From Zetaproteobacteria bacterium (lineage in GTDB: Bacteria > Pseudomonadota > Alphaproteobacteria > Micavibrionales > Micavibrionaceae), in NCBI GenBank assembly GCA_002747015.1, contig NVXI01000022.1:1-17630 (forward strand): a stretch of DNA of 17,630 nt. Direction: 5' to 3'. The translations under genes were made by a program, and so were the position numbers. Below are positions 6,677-13,516 of the stretch, one piece after another. How positions within the stretch are numbered: position 1 is the first letter of the stretch; each line of letters starts with the position of its first letter. The notes below the pieces were generated by a model. That model was given only the letters and a program-made list of their open reading frames with translations. It was not told where the DNA came from and did no database searches.

Positions 6677-7387
6677 TTATGTTTTTTGAGTATCTGCTTT
6701 AGATTCAACAATAATGTCATCAAGAGTAAAACGACTTGAAATAAAGTTTTTCACGCTATAGCGGAAGCTTTTCATCTGTTGTTCAGGCGATGCGATAAGA
6801 GAGATTCTATAATCAGAAATTTTGAGCATAGGTTTTTCGATATGAAGTATTTGCTTCTGGTAAGTACTGCGATCTTTGAAACGTTTTGAACGAATAATTT
6901 TTGCTTGTGCGTGTTGGTCGTTAATTTCTTTTGGATACGGGTTAATAAATTTCTTCTTTAAACGAATGGAAGAAACATCTTCGGCAAGCTTTTCGCTATA
7001 CTCGTTCTTAATTTCCAGTATGCATTTGTTTTGAAAATTCTTACTTGTTTGCTTATGAAGAAAAAGAATTCCGTGGAAATGAGTTTGTGGTATTGCTTCT
7101 GGAAAGAGAAAGAAGAATGGGCGTTTTTGATAGTGGTAAGAATTTGAAAGAAGCGAGTTATCAAGTTTCTGTCGAAAGTAACGAAAGTATTCTTCATAGC
7201 GTGAATATGGGACACTTAATTTAAGATTAGTAAAAGTGAACGTCGCAAAATATAAATTATGCTTACTTTCATATGCTGACATCATTTTAGGAAATTCATT
7301 AATAAATTGTTCTTTATCTCTATAGGGGCGTAACAAATATTTATCACGATCTGGAATATCGTACATTTGGTATGTTTTTATGTTCAT
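6677..7387 (-). CDS. HUH-endonuclease Rep-like protein (rolling-circle initiator type)
   Basis: This 236-aa protein has the three motifs of single-tyrosine HUH nucleases in order. A hydrophobic beta-strand motif YFATFTFTN is at 46-54. The metal-binding HxH motif THFHGILFL is at 102-110 (His103, His105). Tyr210 and Lys213 lie in FRYSVKNF, which fits the YxxK motif. Such enzymes nick one strand at an origin and stay joined to the 5' end to start rolling-circle replication or transfer. The region between motifs 2 and 3 is unusually basic and about 100 residues long. The start is an ATG with only a weak A/G-rich ribosome site. A diverged remnant of a second copy lies at 4070-4201. An alternative is a single-strand transposase-like HUH protein, but no flanking IS-type ends were seen. 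The exact subfamily is uncertain. Confidence 0.75.
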   Translation of the reverse strand: MNIKTYQMYDIPDRDKYLLRPYRDKEQFINEFPKMMSAYESKHNLYFATFTFTNLKLSVPYSRYEEYFRYFRQKLDNSLLSNSYHYQKRPFFFLFPEAIPQTHFHGILFLHKQTSKNFQNKCILEIKNEYSEKLAEDVSSIRLKKKFINPYPKEINDQHAQAKIIRSKRFKDRSTYQKQILHIEKPMLKISDYRISLIASPEQQMKSFRYSVKNFISSRFTLDDIIVESKADTQKT

Positions 7388-7741
7388 TTCTTTAAAGCTT
7401 CTTTTGTTTAGATATTAAAATACATCTCACAGAATTCACGAACTCTGCGTTGTTAATTGTCTGGGTAGAAATAGCATTGCTGCAATCTGTCTTAAGACAG
7501 GGTTTTTGGGCGAATTTGCTATTGGCATAATCTGGAAGAATGTATGCACAAACGTATTTATGCTTTGTATCTCAATATTTTACGTAATATTCTTGCGTTG
7601 TTTAGGTTGGTTGAACAACTTTTATTCTTGAGGCAGAAGTGCCCTGTAAGTCGCTGCTGAAAAGGTTTTTAGACTTTTAAAGGCCTAGGATCCTGATAGT
7701 ATGAAACATATAAACGAACGTTAACGTGTTATGGGGGCGGT
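7388..7741. other. 354-bp divergent spacer rich in palindromes (possible origin or res-like region)
   Basis: I found no gene here. The spacer separates the divergent HUH and serine-recombinase genes. It contains CTGTCTTAAGACAG (7487-7500), GTTGTT...AACAAC (7597-7602 with 7614-7619, followed by TTTT), GGCA-gaag-TGCC near 7632-7643, AGGATCCT (7687-7694) and ACGTTAACGT (7718-7727). Both divergent promoters must lie here. An origin for the HUH protein or a resolution site for the serine recombinase is possible, but neither can be assigned from sequence alone. Confidence 0.45.
7487..7500. repeat. Perfect 14-bp palindrome CTGTCTTAAGACAG
   Basis: The 14 bases read the same on both strands, and GGTTTTTGGG follows on the plus strand. 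It could be an operator for a dimeric regulator, a recombinase half-site pair, or a weak terminator-like hairpin with a TTAA loop. Confidence 0.55.
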
Positions 7742-8374
7742 ATGAAAATAGTCGCATATATGAGGGTTTCTACAAAAAATCAGGAAAAATCTGGTCTTGG
7801 ATTAGAAGCGCAAAGGGGAAAGATCGCTGAATTCGTGATAGCACACGATGGAGAATTAATTGCTGAATACATAGATGTAGAAAGCGGCTCAAAGAATGAA
7901 CGTATGGAGCTTCAAAAAGCGATAGCACATACGAAAAGGGTTAAAGGAACGCTTGTTATTGCAAAGCTTGATCGTATCTCTAGGCGTGTGTCGTTTATTG
8001 CTAATCTTATGGAATCTGGCATTAGCTTTAAAGTTGCTGAAATGGGTGATGCAACAGAATTTCAACTTCACATTTATGCGGCACTTGCTCAAGAAGAACG
8101 AAGATTAATAAGCGAAAGAACAAAAGCAGCATTATCGGCAGCGAAAACTAGAGGTGTTGAACTTGGGAAAAATGGAAAGGTTTTAGCTAAGAAAAACAAA
8201 CGCACGGCTACAAAATTTGCTGAAACGATCAAGGATAATTTGCTATCTTTGCGTTCACAAGGGTTGTCATTTAATGCAATCTCTATAGAGCTTAATAATC
8301 AAGAGATTCAATCTTATGCGGGCAAAAAATGGTATGGTGCTTCTGTTCAAAGAGCGTATGATAGGTTGAGTTAA
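7742..8374 (+). CDS. Serine recombinase (resolvase/invertase family)
   Basis: This 210-aa protein is a small serine recombinase. The catalytic domain starts [14 protein letters not shown] with nucleophile Ser10. Conserved active-site arginines are visible at Arg8 and in the block AKLDRISRR (Arg78, Arg81). The long E helix follows at about 115-135 ([20 protein letters not shown]). A C-terminal helix-turn-helix-like region (about 165-208, [18 protein letters not shown] then [13 protein letters not shown]) would bind DNA. The ATG is preceded by GGGGGCGG, a strong ribosome-site-like run. It may resolve dimers, invert a segment, or act as a second mobility enzyme of the island. The palindrome-rich spacer just upstream is a natural place for its target site, as in Tn3-type resolvases, though this is unproven. 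Confidence 0.93.
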   Translation: MKIVAYMRVSTKNQEKSGLGLEAQRGKIAEFVIAHDGELIAEYIDVESGSKNERMELQKAIAHTKRVKGTLVIAKLDRISRRVSFIANLMESGISFKVAEMGDATEFQLHIYAALAQEERRLISERTKAALSAAKTRGVELGKNGKVLAKKNKRTATKFAETIKDNLLSLRSQGLSFNAISIELNNQEIQSYAGKKWYGASVQRAYDRLS

Positions 8375-8410
8375 GTGTTAATATATTAAAGTTTAGAATG
8401 GTGTTTTGCT

Positions 8411-9763
8411 TTGAGTGATGTAACAGATTTCAATGATAGAGTAGATGCGCTAAAGCAGTCACTTGTAGATGGACAAGAAGAAGATGCTGAGGGACGTTTT
8501 AAGGTCTCAAGTGAGAATTTAGAACAGTGTATTTTGAAAATATTTAAAGAATATAATAATATTTTGATTAACCACCCTGAAGAATTATTCCAAGATAAAA
8601 AGCATCAGAATAATTGCTTTTTATTTAAAAATTTAGACACAGAATTTAATTTTGAAACAGCTTTTAAAGATATTATGAAGCAGTGTGTAGCTGGTAATAA
8701 TTCGTGGCTAAACGTGACAAGAAAGATTCCTTGTATTCAATTTGAAAACTGTGCATTTGGTTCATTTATTTTGGGAAGGTATGGAGTAAAGGATCATACG
8801 TTTTCTTATATAAAATTAAGTAAGTGCTTGGTTCGTCGCGCTAGTTTTGATAGTTATTTTTTTCATTACAAGTATTCTTTGAGCTTCACTGCAGTAGAAA
8901 CTGTTTTTGAAAACTTAACATTTCAGAGTTCCGGTGATGCCGTTCCGTTTAATCAATGTATTTTATTCTCAAAATGTAATTTTGATTATACTTTAAAATT
9001 TCAAGGTGTCTCTACTTTCAAGGAAAGTGTTACTTTTAATGAGTGCAATATTGGTTCTAAAGATAACAGAATTTCTTTATCTGGAATTTCTTTTAATAAT
9101 GCGACATTTGATAATACTACTGAGTTTGTAGACTGTAACTTTTATGTTTCCCCAAAATTTCATAATACAAAACTTCATTCTGATACTTCATTTTATCTTT
9201 CTAGGTTTCTTGATTGTAAATCTATAAATGCTATGGGTGATTATAGAGCTTTAAAAGTGTTAATGCACAATCTTGGAGCAGATCAGGACGCTACTATGTT
9301 TCACGCATTAGAAATGGATGCGCGTAGGAATTCTGTATTAACAAAAACATTGCATCGTGAAGGCTTGGCGCGTATTGCATCTATATTCTTAAAACAATTT
9401 AATGACTATGGAAGAAATTTTTGGACTCCATTTGTATGTTTGGCTGGGTTTTGTAGCTTATTCTTCATTATTTATTTATGCTCTAATGCTCTTGCTTGTA
9501 ACACAAGTCATTTTTCTAGTGCTGAAATTTGGGAGAGAACTTTATGCTTTAATTCTAGTTCTGAGGAAATAAAGGACAAGGTTTTGGCAAGCTTTGTTTA
9601 CTCTATTCAGAAATCTTTTGGTCCGTTGGGTTTAATATTTGATTCTGGATTGATAAGCGCAAAATATGGATGGATAAAGTTTATAGCTACTATTCAGGTT
9701 ATTTTTTCATCAATTATTTGGTATTTAATAATAGTTCAATTTAGACGACAGTTTAAACTTTGA
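8411..9763 (+). CDS. Pentapeptide-repeat-like protein with C-terminal membrane segments
   Basis: This 450-aa protein has no ATG near its 5' end; the only plausible start is the TTG at 8411, because an in-frame stop lies at 8387-8389. The N-terminal 80 residues are polar. Residues about 110-280 show degenerate F-x-x-C/A/T-x-F periodicity (FENCAFGSF, VETVFENLTF, FNQCILFSKCNF, FNNATFDNTTEFVDCNF), which fits a right-handed beta-helix of pentapeptide type. A conserved-looking YRALKVLMHNLGADQDA block and FHALEMDARR follow. The C-terminal part has a membrane segment (about 338-360), a moderately hydrophobic stretch (SFVYSIQKSFGPLGLIF) and a last membrane helix ending in the basic tail FRRQFKL. It is probably an inner-membrane protein with the repeat domain in the cytoplasm, perhaps channel-like. 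The biological role is unknown. Confidence 0.78.
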   Translation: MSDVTDFNDRVDALKQSLVDGQEEDAEGRFKVSSENLEQCILKIFKEYNNILINHPEELFQDKKHQNNCFLFKNLDTEFNFETAFKDIMKQCVAGNNSWLNVTRKIPCIQFENCAFGSFILGRYGVKDHTFSYIKLSKCLVRRASFDSYFFHYKYSLSFTAVETVFENLTFQSSGDAVPFNQCILFSKCNFDYTLKFQGVSTFKESVTFNECNIGSKDNRISLSGISFNNATFDNTTEFVDCNFYVSPKFHNTKLHSDTSFYLSRFLDCKSINAMGDYRALKVLMHNLGADQDATMFHALEMDARRNSVLTKTLHREGLARIASIFLKQFNDYGRNFWTPFVCLAGFCSLFFIIYLCSNALACNTSHFSSAEIWERTLCFNSSSEEIKDKVLASFVYSIQKSFGPLGLIFDSGLISAKYGWIKFIATIQVIFSSIIWYLIIVQFRRQFKL

Positions 9764-9814
9764 TGAGCATCATACTACAAACTTACTACAAACAAAAATT
9801 TAATGGCATTAAAT
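9761..9814. promoter_or_regulatory. Cluster of direct and inverted repeats, candidate operator or recombination site
   Basis: Three signals lie within 54 bp. TGATG-ag-CATCA is at 9761-9772. The nonamer ACTACAAAC occurs at 9774-9782 and 9785-9793, an 11-bp period. ATTTAATG-g-CATTAAAT at 9798-9814 is a 17-bp perfect inverted repeat with a one-base centre. They precede the 190-aa gene at 9862 and probably regulate it, or form a protein-binding array. No T-run follows, so a terminator is unlikely. Confidence 0.45.
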
Positions 9815-9838
9815 CAGATAGTTACAACCACAGTCACC

Positions 9839-9851
9839 ATTGAGTGGGAGT
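9839..9851 (+). repeat. 13-bp direct repeat, copy 1 (copy 2 at 10420-10432)
   Basis: ATTGAGTGGGAGT occurs exactly here and at 10420-10432, flanking the 190-aa gene. In copy 2 it encodes the end IEWE plus the first two bases of its TGA stop. In copy 1 the same frame also reads TIEWE followed by TAG. Both copies also supply a GTGGGAG ribosome site for the next ATG. Copy 1 may be the last trace of an upstream paralogue. Confidence 0.5.
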
Positions 9852-9861
9852 AGAAAATACA

Positions 9862-10434
9862 ATGTCTCGTGACGACAATTTGTTCTTTATAATTATTGAT
9901 GGGTTACGAAGCATGCAAGGTCGCCGTATGGCTGAACGTGATTATAGTTGCGTAAAAAGTGGTGTTTCAGAAAATGATATTCAATGGCACTGGTCGAAAA
10001 GATTTCAAAAGGAACTTCAAGTTCAGGACGCGTACGAAACGCTCAATTCCTATCGCAGAACCATGTGGGATATAGCAGACCGTGATTGTCGAGAAGGTCG
10101 TATAGAGAAGAAAGCTCTGTGGCTTCCTGGTTATCGAATAGGATGGACGGAAGCCTTTTACAAAATGACAAGCCAAGGTTTTACGCATAGGAAGCTTTTA
10201 CGAGAATATCTTGATTTAGATGTAGATCCTCAAAGTACTCTATCAATCATGGAATCTTATATAAGAGAAGTGCAAACACTAGTATCTTCTCTGAATACTT
10301 CTGAATTTAAAGAACACATAGAAAAACTACGTAAAGAATGTTCACCTAAAAAACCAAGCCCTATAGAACAGGCCAGAAGAGATATGGCTAAGTTGGAAGC
10401 AATTTGCCATCAGGCAGAAATTGAGTGGGAGTGA
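9862..10434 (+). CDS. Unknown 190-aa soluble protein
   Basis: I do not recognise this protein. It starts MSRDDNLFFIIIDGLRSMQG. I chose the ATG at 9862 because GTGGGAG precedes it; a GTG at 9844 in frame would add six residues but has no ribosome site. It is charged, mostly helical, and rich in Trp and Tyr in the middle (NDIQWHWSKRF, LWLPGYRIGWTEAFYK), followed by a region about 105-125 (TSQGFTHRKLLREYLDLDVDP). The last 45 residues look like a helix or short coiled coil (IEQARRDMAKLEAICHQAEIEWE). There is no signal peptide or membrane segment. The downstream ORF for a small membrane protein starts three bases after its stop codon, so the two probably work together. Confidence 0.7.
   Translation: MSRDDNLFFIIIDGLRSMQGRRMAERDYSCVKSGVSENDIQWHWSKRFQKELQVQDAYETLNSYRRTMWDIADRDCREGRIEKKALWLPGYRIGWTEAFYKMTSQGFTHRKLLREYLDLDVDPQSTLSIMESYIREVQTLVSSLNTSEFKEHIEKLRKECSPKKPSPIEQARRDMAKLEAICHQAEIEWE
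10420..10432 (+). repeat. 13-bp direct repeat, copy 2
   Basis: This is an exact copy of 9839-9851, ending in the stop codon of the 190-aa gene and providing the ribosome site of the next gene. The repeat unit is 581 bp. Confidence 0.5.
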
Positions 10435-10437
10435 TTG

Positions 10438-10647
10438 ATGATTTATGTTCTTTGGGTAATTGTTTTATTTTTATTCGTATCTGTTGGATATCTAATGAAT
10501 CGGCAGAATGACTATATTTCTGCAATCAAACATAATGCTATGTCTGTAAAACAACCAACTGAAAAGCCTTGGGGGCAAGTTGTTGCATATGTGCGTGATA
10601 TAAATGGATGCTTAATCGCATTTGGTTCACCAATGGGCAATGAATAA
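10438..10647 (+). CDS. Small single-span membrane protein (69 aa)
   Basis: This 69-aa protein has one N-terminal membrane helix (residues 2-20, IYVLWVIVLFLFVSVGYLM) and a short soluble tail ending GCLIAFGSPMGNE. The helix could serve as an uncleaved anchor. The ATG at 10438 has GTGGGAG six bases upstream, inside the end of the previous gene; a TTG three bases earlier is less likely. It is tightly coupled to the 190-aa gene. Its function is unknown. It is the last gene of the AT-rich region and converges with the isochorismatase-type gene, with three bases between stop codons. Confidence 0.65.
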   Translation: MIYVLWVIVLFLFVSVGYLMNRQNDYISAIKHNAMSVKQPTEKPWGQVVAYVRDINGCLIAFGSPMGNE

Positions 10648-10650
10648 TGG

Positions 10651-11289
10651 TTAAAGCTCTAAATACTGCAAAACCTCAGCCGAAGTAGCCTCCATGGCGC
10701 CAGCATCTACCATTTCTTTTTGGCGTTTCGGGAAAATAGGAAACTCAGACATGATACCGTTCGCAGAAACATCTGAAAGAAGAATAACCTTATAATCATC
10801 GTTCATTGCATCTATCACAAACTCAAAGACACAACAGGAATGATTTACCCCTGAAACTAGAAGTATTTTTTTCCTATCCTCTTCAAGCAGCTCCCGCATA
10901 TCTCCGCTCTGAAGAGCGGAAGCGGTACTCTTCCCGACCAAAGCATCATCTTTGTGTGGCTGCAGAATATAGAAGTCATTATTTTCCAGGGTTTTACCTT
11001 CCCCGTGATACACCAGATAGTTTTTTATGCCCAGCGCCCTGAAAGACGGTGCAATATGCGCTATTTTAGAGGCAACCCTATGGGTGAAAACATTGCCCTG
11101 ACCACCATTCTTACCATCTGGGTTACAGAATTCATCCTCAATATCCACCGCAATAAAAGCAATGCGATCGCTATCTGTTTGCGCGAGGGCATCCCTCCAA
11201 TCCACAGAAATGCTGGATTTTACATCAGAAGAATTTTCAGAGACCCTATCACTTGTAAATAGGCCTGAAATTTTTGAATAAACGCTCAT
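10651..11289 (-). CDS. Isochorismatase-family cysteine hydrolase
   Basis: This 212-aa protein shows the catalytic triad of the isochorismatase/nicotinamidase fold: Asp49 in AFIAVDIEDEF, Lys120 in ALVGKSTASAL, and Cys153 in SGVNHSCCVFEFVIDA. The following strand, KVILLSDVSA, also fits the family. Members hydrolyse isochorismate, nicotinamide, ureas or related amides; the substrate cannot be told from the sequence. The N-terminal 40 residues are polar and longer than in many family members. No signal peptide is present, so it is cytoplasmic. The ATG lacks a clear ribosome site, and a candidate promoter at 11313-11341 would give a short leader. This is the first gene with chromosome-like base use and may mark the island border. 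Confidence 0.88.
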   Translation of the reverse strand: MSVYSKISGLFTSDRVSENSSDVKSSISVDWRDALAQTDSDRIAFIAVDIEDEFCNPDGKNGGQGNVFTHRVASKIAHIAPSFRALGIKNYLVYHGEGKTLENNDFYILQPHKDDALVGKSTASALQSGDMRELLEEDRKKILLVSGVNHSCCVFEFVIDAMNDDYKVILLSDVSANGIMSEFPIFPKRQKEMVDAGAMEATSAEVLQYLEL

Positions 11290-11679
11290 TATTCAGTATA
11301 GTGAATTTATTGTATAAATAATGCAATAAATATTTTGTCATAAGAATAAAAAATGAGCCCATTTCTATCACCCGATAAGATCATTTTGAATGAAAAGCAC
11401 ACGGAGTATAGAATTAAAAACATAGAAATCACATGATCATTCGCACGTGAAATAAAATAATTCAGAACCAACCCAATACATCAAAACAACATACACTCGT
11501 ATCAAATAGAACACCCCCGCCCTTGTGTGGAGAGCGAGGGTATCGTGTGGAACGCCAATATCTACAATTATAACCTTAAGAACTATAGGCAATAATCTAC
11601 AAATGCCTTTTATGCTTAAATATATTTTGTGGACTATATCCTATTGCATTCCACCTCTATAGATTGCAAAATTAAATTC
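11290..11679. other. 390-bp divergent spacer
   Basis: I see no convincing gene here. It holds a candidate minus-strand promoter (11313-11341) and a short inverted repeat ATTCA...TGAAT (11291-11306) beside the start of the hydrolase gene. A GC-rich patch lies in AT-rich surroundings near 11510-11555, with two similar GTGTGGA boxes. The patch does not fold into a strong hairpin and I could not assign it. Confidence 0.4.
11313..11341 (-). promoter_or_regulatory. Candidate sigma70-type promoter of the hydrolase gene
   Basis: On the minus strand ATGACA (11341-11336) and TTTATA (11318-11313) are spaced by 17 bp, pointing towards the start codon at 11289. Confidence 0.33.
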
Positions 11680-11886
11680 ATGAATGACCTTAAGTCCATT
11701 GGCAGTAATATCGCAGCAATACGCAAAGGAAAGAATCTCACGCAAGAGGATCTATCTGGCATCATAGATATTGATCGTAGTTACCTTTCTGAAATCGAAA
11801 ATGGACATAAGAATTTTTCGATTACTGTGCTTTTGAAAATTGCAAATGCCCTAGACGTTCAACCTGAAGCTATTCTAAAGTTTTGA
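11680..11886 (+). CDS. Small XRE-family HTH regulator (68 aa)
   Basis: This 68-aa protein is almost entirely one Cro/C1-type helix-turn-helix domain: IGSNIAAIRKGKNLTQEDLSGI (7-28), the recognition part DIDRSYLSEIENGHKNFS (30-47), and the last helix ITVLLKIANALDVQPEAIL. Single-domain regulators like this bind short operators as dimers. The frame is open upstream to a GTG at 11629, but neither site has a clear ribosome site. The ATG at 11680 places the domain at the usual distance from the N-terminus. It lies 86 bp upstream of yaaA and could regulate it or itself. Regulation of peroxide response is not implied by the sequence. Confidence 0.82.
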   Translation: MNDLKSIGSNIAAIRKGKNLTQEDLSGIIDIDRSYLSEIENGHKNFSITVLLKIANALDVQPEAILKF

Positions 11887-11910
11887 AACAATATTTATAA
11901 AATTTACTAC

Positions 11911-11939
11911 TTGCCCTTAAGATAATGCACTTTTAGACT
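11911..11939 (+). promoter_or_regulatory. Candidate sigma70-type promoter upstream of yaaA
   Basis: TTGCCC (11911-11916) and TAGACT (11934-11939) are spaced by 17 bp, 33 bp before the yaaA ATG. An AAGGA ribosome site follows. Confidence 0.4.
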
Positions 11940-11972
11940 TAATCCTGTTCATAGAAACCAAGGATTAAAGAT

Positions 11973-12746
11973 ATGCTCGCACTTGTCTCCCCCGCCAAAA
12001 AACTAGATTTTGAGAGTGAGTGGAACGGTGACACACATACGCAGAGCAATTTCTTGGGACATACGCAAGAGCTTGTCAATACCGCGAAGCAACTTTCCCG
12101 TTCCCAAATACAATCCCTTATGAAGTTGTCTGATAAGCTGGGTGAGCTAAACTACAACCGTTACCAACGCTTTGCTATGCCTTTTACAACAGATAATGCC
12201 AAACCCGCCGCCTATGCATTTCGCGGTGACACCTATATTGGCCTTGATGCGGATACGCTCTGCACAAATGATATGACCTTCGCACAAGATCACTTTCGCA
12301 TTCTCTCTGGCCTATATGGCCTTTTACGACCTCTTGACCTGATACAGCCCTACCGCCTTGAAATGGGAACCAAGATTACAAATCCGCGCGGTGAGGATCT
12401 TTATGACTTTTGGGGGGATATCCTAACCAATGCATGCAACGACGCGGTAAAAACCCATAAAAATAATGCCATCATATCACTGGCTTCGAATGAATATATA
12501 AAATCGATCAAGCCAAAGCAGTTAAACGGCACGTTCATTACCTGCCATTTCAAGGAAATGAAGGACGGCGTTCCCAAGACCATCGGCATTTTTGCCAAAC
12601 GCGCGCGCGGTATGATGGCACGATATATGATTCAAAATCGCCTCGAAACACCGGAGCAGCTTCAATCCTTTAACAATGATGGTTATGAATTTATAGAGGG
12701 GCTATCGGACGATACAGACTTTGTGTTCTTACGTGATAAAGGGTAA
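11973..12746 (+). CDS. yaaA: YaaA (DUF328/UPF0246), peroxide stress resistance protein
   Basis: This 257-aa protein has normal length for the family. The hallmark SPAKKLDF is at 6-13, with further family blocks LSRSQIQSLMKLSDKLGELNYNR (split here by context), AFRGDTYIGLDA, LYGLLRPLDLIQPYRLEMG and TNPRGEDLYDFWGD. In E. coli, YaaA lowers free iron and protects DNA and proteins from damage during peroxide stress; the fold binds DNA. The ATG has an AAGGA site upstream. The DUF3147 gene begins six bases after the stop, so the two form an operon. Confidence 0.96.
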   Translation: MLALVSPAKKLDFESEWNGDTHTQSNFLGHTQELVNTAKQLSRSQIQSLMKLSDKLGELNYNRYQRFAMPFTTDNAKPAAYAFRGDTYIGLDADTLCTNDMTFAQDHFRILSGLYGLLRPLDLIQPYRLEMGTKITNPRGEDLYDFWGDILTNACNDAVKTHKNNAIISLASNEYIKSIKPKQLNGTFITCHFKEMKDGVPKTIGIFAKRARGMMARYMIQNRLETPEQLQSFNNDGYEFIEGLSDDTDFVFLRDKG

Positions 12747-12752
12747 TCCACC

Positions 12753-13103
12753 ATGTTATTCGCATTCATAAAAGCGGCAATATCAGGCGTTATCATTGCC
12801 CTTATATCCGAGATAGCCAAACGCAGCCCTGCTTTAGGCGCGCTCATCGCGTCTTTGCCAATTATATCAGTTCTTGCGATGATCTGGTTATGGAATGAAA
12901 CACATGATTCCGAGCGAATCGCCGCGCATTCGGAAAATACCTTTTGGCTCGTACTACCATCTTTACCAATGTTTTTGATTTTGCCTGCACTTTTACGGTC
13001 TGGTGTTCACTTTTATGTCGCACTTGGCTTATCGTGCTTGATAACGATTATACTCTACCTAATCATGATTTCAGTATTAAAGAAATTCGGCCTTACATTT
13101 TAA
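12753..13103 (+). CDS. DUF3147-family small membrane protein
   Basis: This 116-aa inner-membrane protein has about four hydrophobic helices: FIKAAISGVIIALISEIA, ALGALIASLPIISVLAMIWL, FWLVLPSLPMFLILPALL and FYVALGLSCLITIILYLIMI. The part KRSPALGALIASLPIISVLAM followed by WNET is typical of DUF3147. The molecular role is unknown. It lies six bases after yaaA and is probably co-transcribed. It ends ten bases before a convergent gene. Confidence 0.85.
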   Translation: MLFAFIKAAISGVIIALISEIAKRSPALGALIASLPIISVLAMIWLWNETHDSERIAAHSENTFWLVLPSLPMFLILPALLRSGVHFYVALGLSCLITIILYLIMISVLKKFGLTF

Positions 13104-13113
13104 AATAAGAACA

Positions 13114-13341
13114 CTACTTAAAAACCACTTTAACACCGCGCCTTTTGAAATAACTTTGCATACGTTTACGCCCTTCACGATTACCTTGAACAAGGCGAGA
13201 CGCGTCAAATTTCGCTTCTTTTATACCCTCTTCTTTCATGGCGACCTGCAGATCTTTAATGCGCGCATCAATCTCTTCATTATCATTTTGTAAGGCCTCA
13301 TATATTGCCTCAATTGCTTGTTCTACCGTGTGTGTGCTCAT
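13114..13341 (-). CDS. Unknown 75-aa charged protein
   Basis: I do not recognise this protein. It starts MSTHTVEQAIEAIYEAL, is highly charged and helical, and ends in a basic segment (REGRKRMQSYFKRRGVKVVFK, from about residue 55). The basic end suggests nucleic-acid or ribosome contact, but this is only a guess. The ATG at 13341 has an AGGA ribosome site upstream; a longer frame from 13383 has no support. It is divergent from the lipoprotein gene. Confidence 0.7.
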   Translation of the reverse strand: MSTHTVEQAIEAIYEALQNDNEEIDARIKDLQVAMKEEGIKEAKFDASRLVQGNREGRKRMQSYFKRRGVKVVFK

Positions 13342-13451
13342 TCTATATCCTGAAAAAATGCTAACCCTAAATATTGAATACACAAAATAGTGCGCGATTA
13401 GGGAATGGTCAATCTATAAGAACAACAAATTTTAGAATCACGCTTTACCCC

Positions 13452-13479
13452 TTTACAAGAAGTAGAAATAATCTAAATA
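13452..13479 (+). promoter_or_regulatory. Candidate promoter of the lipoprotein gene
   Basis: TTTACA (13452-13457) and TAAATA (13474-13479) are spaced by 16 bp, 37 bp before the ATG at 13517. The spacer is the only non-coding DNA between the divergent genes. Confidence 0.33.
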
Positions 13480-13516
13480 TTGAGGCAATTCAATTTCATA
13501 TTTATACGGAGAAATC

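Larger units (their letters stand above)
1..10647. mobile_element. Partial integrative element / genomic island (left end outside window)
   Basis: This stretch is uniformly AT-rich. It holds a tyrosine recombinase, a serine recombinase, a HUH Rep-like protein plus a broken copy of it, a ribbon-helix-helix protein, an XRE regulator, a candidate anti-phage ATPase and several genes I do not recognise. Base and codon use changes at about 10,648, where genes of ordinary bacterial type begin. The right limit is inferred from this change and from gene content. I did not identify an attachment-site repeat, and the left end is not in the window, so an exact boundary cannot be given. The mix of a HUH initiator with an integrase suggests an integrated plasmid-like or phage-plasmid-like element. 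Confidence 0.6.

Noticed and set aside
10954..11262. 102-codon plus-strand frame opposite the hydrolase gene
   Set aside because: The opposite strand carries a complete isochorismatase-type triad; this frame has no recognisable features.
11510..11555. GC-rich patch that might be a small RNA or terminator
   Set aside because: Only a four-base pairing (CCCT with AGGG) around a long loop is visible, with no T-run, so no RNA feature can be supported.
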